A DNA stretch of 8,277 nucleotides from Bryobacterales bacterium (GTDB lineage: Bacteria; Acidobacteriota; Terriglobia; Bryobacterales; Bryobacteraceae). Below are positions 5,832 through 8,277 of the stretch, one piece after another. The notes under the pieces were generated by a model, which saw nothing but the letters and a program-made list of their open reading frames with translations, had not been told where the DNA came from and made no database searches. A program made the position numbers and the translations under genes. Positions within the stretch are counted from its first letter, which is position 1; each line of letters begins with the position of its first letter. The DNA lies in assembly GCA_030838885.1 (NCBI GenBank), contig JAUZEU010000335.1, positions 1 through 8,277 on the forward strand. The letters run 5' to 3'.

Positions 5832-7103
5832 TCAGCTTGTGACAAGCAGCGCGAGCGTGCTCGCGAGCAGAGCTGGCGGCATCACCAGAACGCCGGTGCG
5901 CAGAAACTTCCCTGCTGACACTTCTACCCCTTCGCGGCGCAGAGCCACCAGCCACAGGATGGTTGCCAGCGAACCGGTTACTGAGAGATTCGGACCGAGG
6001 TCGACTCCGATCAGCAGTGCGTTTCGAAGGTGTGCCGGCGTCGCCGTCGCGGCAATCGCGCCTCCGGTGAGTAATCCGGAAGGCAGGTTGTTCATCAGGT
6101 TTGACAGAGCAGCCACGCCGAATGAGGCCGCAAGCGAGCCTTGCGCGGCTGGCAGATGAGCCATCAGTTGCAGTGCTGTGCGTCCGTAATCCAGCGCATT
6201 GGCGTGCTGCAGCGCTTCCACAATCACGAACAGCCCTGCCACTAACGGGAGCACGCTCCAGGAAACACTTTTCACGACAGGAGCGAGTCTGCGCCCGCCT
6301 GTGGCGATGAGAACGGCGAGTGTGGCGGAAGCAAAAGTCCAGACACCCAGATCACGCCCCGCCGCAGAGGCTGCAAGCAGAACGGCGCCAGTGACCCCGA
6401 TGCCCCACACCGCGCGCCGGCCGCGCGACTCAAGCCCCGCCATCGCGATGTGCTCGTCAATCGGGAGCAATAACTGCCGGCGCGAGATCACCCAGAGCAC
6501 GGCAAACGTGACCGCAATCGAGGCAATTGACGGCAGCATGAACAAACGCAGCCACGGCAGGAGCGCGGGCAGCGACTTGCCGTAGATCACCAGGTTCGCC
6601 GGGTTCGAAACCGGCAGCACGAAGCTGGCCGCATTGGCGATCAGGGCGCAGGCGAAGAGATACGGCAGGACGTCGGCGCGGGCCTTCCTGACTGCCGCGT
6701 AAACGGCCGGAGTCAGCACCACTGCCGTCGCATCGTTCGAAAGAAACACCGTTACCAGGATTCCGACGCCATAGACCAGCGCGAACAATCGCGCCCCGGA
6801 ACCGCGCGACGCACGCACTGCCAGGCACGCCAGCCAGTCGAAGACGCCTTCCCGCCGCGCCAGTTCCGAAAGCAGCATCATGCCGGCGAGGAAAAGATAC
6901 ACGTCGGAGCCCTTCGCCACAGCCGTTCCGGCATCCCGCAGGGATATGAGACGGAAGACGAACAAGAGGAGCGCACCCAGGCACGCCCACACAGCTTCCG
7001 GCCACTGCCGGGGGCGCACGAGGATGCAAAGAATCGCTGCGAGCGCGATGACCCAGACGAGAGCGGAACTCAGGCCGGCTCCATTGGGCGGACGGGTTGC
7101 CAC
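5832..7103 (-). CDS. arsB: ArsB-type arsenite/anion transporter
   Basis: This is an integral membrane pump of the ArsB family (ion-transporter superfamily), 423 residues, close to the usual ArsB length, with about ten to twelve hydrophobic segments. Family signatures are FLSNDATAVVLTP (120-132), VSNPANLVIYG (165-175), ALSNLMNNLPSGLL (332-345) and GVDLGPNLSVTGSLATILW (366-384). ArsB proteins expel arsenite/antimonite, using proton motive force or an ArsA ATPase. No arsR, arsC or arsA is visible here, so arsenite specificity is an inference from the family and another anion is possible. It is the last gene of a cutA-HAD-arsB run. Its GTG start at 7103 lies 34 bases inside the end of the HAD gene, with a GGAAA-like site a few bases upstream. 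No ATG precedes the first helix in this frame, and CTG at 7073 is the only later alternative before it. Translational coupling to the HAD gene is likely. Confidence 0.85.
   Translation of the reverse strand: MATRPPNGAGLSSALVWVIALAAILCILVRPRQWPEAVWACLGALLLFVFRLISLRDAGTAVAKGSDVYLFLAGMMLLSELARREGVFDWLACLAVRASRGSGARLFALVYGVGILVTVFLSNDATAVVLTPAVYAAVRKARADVLPYLFACALIANAASFVLPVSNPANLVIYGKSLPALLPWLRLFMLPSIASIAVTFAVLWVISRRQLLLPIDEHIAMAGLESRGRRAVWGIGVTGAVLLAASAAGRDLGVWTFASATLAVLIATGGRRLAPVVKSVSWSVLPLVAGLFVIVEALQHANALDYGRTALQLMAHLPAAQGSLAASFGVAALSNLMNNLPSGLLTGGAIAATATPAHLRNALLIGVDLGPNLSVTGSLATILWLVALRREGVEVSAGKFLRTGVLVMPPALLASTLALLVTS
5850..5869. repeat. Short GC-rich hairpin/palindrome downstream of the SDR gene
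   Basis: CGCGAGC (5850-5856) is followed after two bases by its complement GCTCGCG (5859-5865), and TGCTCGCGAGCA (5858-5869) is itself a perfect 12-base palindrome. It begins 24 bases after the SDR stop and lies within the last codons of the arsB-like gene. A hairpin there could mark the 3' end of the SDR transcript, but no T-run follows, so it is not a standard intrinsic terminator. Confidence 0.35.
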
Positions 7104-7747
7104 AGCCAGGTTTCCAGCGCGGGATCATTGAAATCCCGAATTAACAACGAGGTGCCCGGCAAATCATCGTGCGTTGTGGTCAGGCCCACTACTCGCATTC
7201 CCGCGGCCAACCCGGCGCGGACACCCGTCCCGGAGTCTTCAAAGACTACGCAGTTTTCCGGGTAGACACGCAGCACTTCCGCGGCACGCAAATAAATATC
7301 AGGCTGCGGCTTGGGTCGCCTGACCTGATGCCCGTCCACGGCAGCCTGGAAACAATGGCGCAGCCCGGCCTCACGCAAAACGAACTCAAGATTGGCGGGC
7401 TCCGCGTTGGTGGCAACGGCGGCGGGCAGGTCCCGGTGACGTTCGAGGAACGCGCGTACACCAGGCACCAGGGAAGTGGCGATTTGAGGCAGCAGCATTT
7501 CCCGGTAGAGGGCTTCTTTCTCCGCTCCCCGCCGGAACACTTCTTCATCGGTCAGGTCGGGACCGAAGAAATCGCGGACGATTTCGTCGTTCCGTTTGCC
7601 GTACATACGGCGCTGCATTGCCTCAGTGGTCTCAACTGCGTAGCGCCGGTTGTACTCTTCCCAAACGATTCTGTGCAGAGGATTGGAATCGACGATGACG
7701 CCGTCCATATCGAACAGTAGCGCGTGAATTGCGGGCGGCCTGGTCAT
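7070..7747 (-). CDS. HAD-superfamily hydrolase, beta-phosphoglucomutase/phosphatase-like
   Basis: This is a cytoplasmic HAD enzyme of 225 residues with a type-I cap. Motif I is LLFDMDGVIVDS, with nucleophile D13 and acid/base D15. The cap (about 20-90) contains YGKRNDEIV. Motif II is VATNAE (T113), motif III is RRPKPQPDIYL (K146) and motif IV is VVFEDSGTGVRAG (E170/D171). The DGVIVDS and EDS-TGV patterns fit the beta-phosphoglucomutase / phosphoglycolate phosphatase / sugar phosphatase group; the substrate cannot be fixed from sequence. The ATG at 7747 overlaps the cutA stop by four bases (ATGA), which is strong support for this start. The frame remains open upstream inside cutA, but that extension encodes no HAD sequence. 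The arsB-like gene begins 34 bases before this gene's stop, so all three genes look like one transcript. Whether the enzyme has a role linked to the flanking metal/metalloid genes is unknown. Confidence 0.92.
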   Translation of the reverse strand: MTRPPAIHALLFDMDGVIVDSNPLHRIVWEEYNRRYAVETTEAMQRRMYGKRNDEIVRDFFGPDLTDEEVFRRGAEKEALYREMLLPQIATSLVPGVRAFLERHRDLPAAVATNAEPANLEFVLREAGLRHCFQAAVDGHQVRRPKPQPDIYLRAAEVLRVYPENCVVFEDSGTGVRAGLAAGMRVVGLTTTHDDLPGTSLLIRDFNDPALETWLWQPVRPMEPA

Positions 7748-8076
7748 GCGTCTGTCCCGCCGGACAATTCGCGTTCGAGCCAGGCCAGATAGTTGGGCGA
7801 ACCCGCGACTACCGGCAGCGCCAGCACCTCGGGCAGTTCGTAGGAATGCGCGGCCTCCAGCTTTAAGCGTAACTGGTCGAATAACTCTCTGGCTGTCTTT
7901 ATCATTAGAAGACACTCGGCTGACTGTTCAATCCTGTCGTTCCACCGGTAGTAACTTTGAGCCTGCGTAAGTACAGTTACGCAGGCGGCCAGACGGGCTT
8001 CCAGAAGCTGCCTGGCAAGGCTCTCCGCTTCTTCAGCCGAACCGCATGTGCTGAAAACAACGATGTTATTTGTCAT
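7744..8076 (-). CDS. cutA: CutA1 divalent-cation tolerance protein
   Basis: This is a CutA1 family protein of 110 residues. These are small, very stable, usually trimeric PII-like cytoplasmic proteins linked to divalent cation (copper) tolerance in Escherichia coli, although the biochemical role is unsettled. Family landmarks are the N-terminal strand IVVFSTCGSAEEAESLA, AACV (30-33), the YYRWND strand (42-47), AECLLMIKT (53-61), HSYELPEVLALPV (77-89) and YLAWL (96-100). It is the first gene of the minus-strand run. Its TGA overlaps the ATG of the HAD gene (ATGA), implying translational coupling. The start ATG at 8076 is the only one that gives the canonical short N-terminus. Its Shine-Dalgarno is weak. 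The promoter should lie in the 62-base gap shared with the divergent division gene. Confidence 0.95.
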   Translation of the reverse strand: MTNNIVVFSTCGSAEEAESLARQLLEARLAACVTVLTQAQSYYRWNDRIEQSAECLLMIKTARELFDQLRLKLEAAHSYELPEVLALPVVAGSPNYLAWLERELSGGTDA

Positions 8077-8092
8077 CTGAAATCTGCGTAAG

Positions 8093-8120
8093 TTGCTTTT
8101 CGGACGATGTTTGCTACCAT
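8093..8120 (+). promoter_or_regulatory. Candidate sigma-70-type promoter with extended -10
   Basis: TTGCTT (8093-8098) and TACCAT (8115-8120) are separated by 16 bases. TGC directly before the -10 gives an extended -10 (TGn) element. Transcription would begin near 8127, leaving a leader of only about a dozen bases before the ATG at 8139. The site lies in the gap divergent from cutA and would drive the FtsB/DivIC-like gene. The call rests on hexamer match and position alone. Confidence 0.4.
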
Positions 8121-8138
8121 TGTCTCTCGAAGCCTCCG

Positions 8139-8277
8139 ATGAAGATCTCCGGAATCAGAACCGCCTATGCAGCTATCGTGCTGGGTGGAATCGTGTATGC
8201 ATTCGTTGTGCTGCGCGGGGAGAACGGGATTCCGGGATTGATGGCCAAGCGGCACCAGGTGCAGGAGTTCGAGCAGG
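8139..8277 (+). CDS. FtsB/DivIC-like septum formation initiator, 3' partial
   Basis: The window ends after 46 codons of this gene. The visible part has a short basic N-terminus (MKISGIRTAYA), one transmembrane helix (about residues 8-25) and then LRGENGIPGLMAKRHQVQEFEQ-like sequence, split here as LRGENGIPGL (25-34) and MAKRHQVQEFEQ (35-46). The GENG turn just after the helix, followed by a heptad-like polar stretch, is the hallmark of FtsB/DivIC proteins. These are bitopic inner-membrane proteins with a periplasmic coiled coil that join the FtsL/FtsQ division complex. The start has no clear Shine-Dalgarno, but the ATG gives the expected family N-terminus. The missing C-terminal half keeps the call tentative. 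Confidence 0.75.
   Translation, partial: MKISGIRTAYAAIVLGGIVYAFVVLRGENGIPGLMAKRHQVQEFEQ

Noticed and set aside
5251..5955. Minus-strand frame (234 codons) opposite the SDR gene
   Set aside because: It is antisense to the catalytic SDR region, His/Arg-rich and without any family signature.
7748..7915. N-terminal extension of the HAD gene by 56 codons
   Set aside because: The extension lies entirely within cutA in another frame and has arginine/alanine-rich shadow composition. The HAD fold begins normally after the ATG at 7747, which overlaps the cutA stop.
8073..8255. Minus-strand 60-codon frame opposite the FtsB/DivIC-like start
   Set aside because: It is antisense to a gene with a clear family N-terminus and would overlap the cutA start; its composition is shadow-like.
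1..8277. Possible CRISPR array, tRNA, rRNA, insertion sequence or phage module
   Set aside because: I saw no regularly spaced repeats, cloverleaf-like sequence, transposase or integrase motifs, or terminal inverted repeats with target duplications.

Overview
The window is a high-GC (roughly 60%), densely packed bacterial chromosomal segment. The most informative taxonomic marker is the roughly 830-residue duplicated FtsX/MacB-type permease on the minus strand. It matches the architecture of the family named acidobacterial duplicated orphan permease (ADOP), so the source is most likely an acidobacterium, possibly Solibacter/Bryobacter-like. That assignment is inference from protein style only. 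No rRNA, tRNA, CRISPR array, transposase or phage gene is visible.

Layout. (1) 1-1570, plus strand: the C-terminal part of a membrane-anchored GAF + PP2C/SpoIIE-type serine phosphatase, entering from outside the window. (2) 1575-4061, minus strand: the ADOP permease, convergent with the phosphatase and separated from it by 4 bases. (3) 4062-4419: a 358-base non-genic stretch, more AT-rich than its surroundings. It holds a possible broken or unusually initiated one-helix micro-ORF, a TATAAT box, short repeats, and the leader of the next gene. (4) 4420-4857, plus: a single-domain response regulator of the Rcp1 type with a strong Shine-Dalgarno. (5) 4877-5023, minus: a 48-codon proline-rich acidic small protein. 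(6) 5074-5826, plus: a short-chain dehydrogenase/reductase with an intact catalytic tetrad. (7) 8076-5832, minus: three overlapping genes in the order cutA, HAD phosphatase/phosphoglucomutase-like, arsB-like transporter, which look like one translationally coupled operon. (8) 8139-8277, plus: the start of an FtsB/DivIC-like division protein, transcribed divergently from cutA.

Functional reading. The left half is signalling and membrane biology: a phosphatase, an orphan permease and a response regulator, with no obvious shared pathway. The right half carries a probable metal/metalloid-related operon (CutA plus an ArsB-type pump) with a HAD hydrolase between them, and then apparently begins a housekeeping division locus. 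I see no clear new defence or mobile system. The best candidates for something undescribed are the unannotated proline-rich small protein, the TGA-interrupted one-helix micro-ORF, and the cutA-HAD-arsB coupling.
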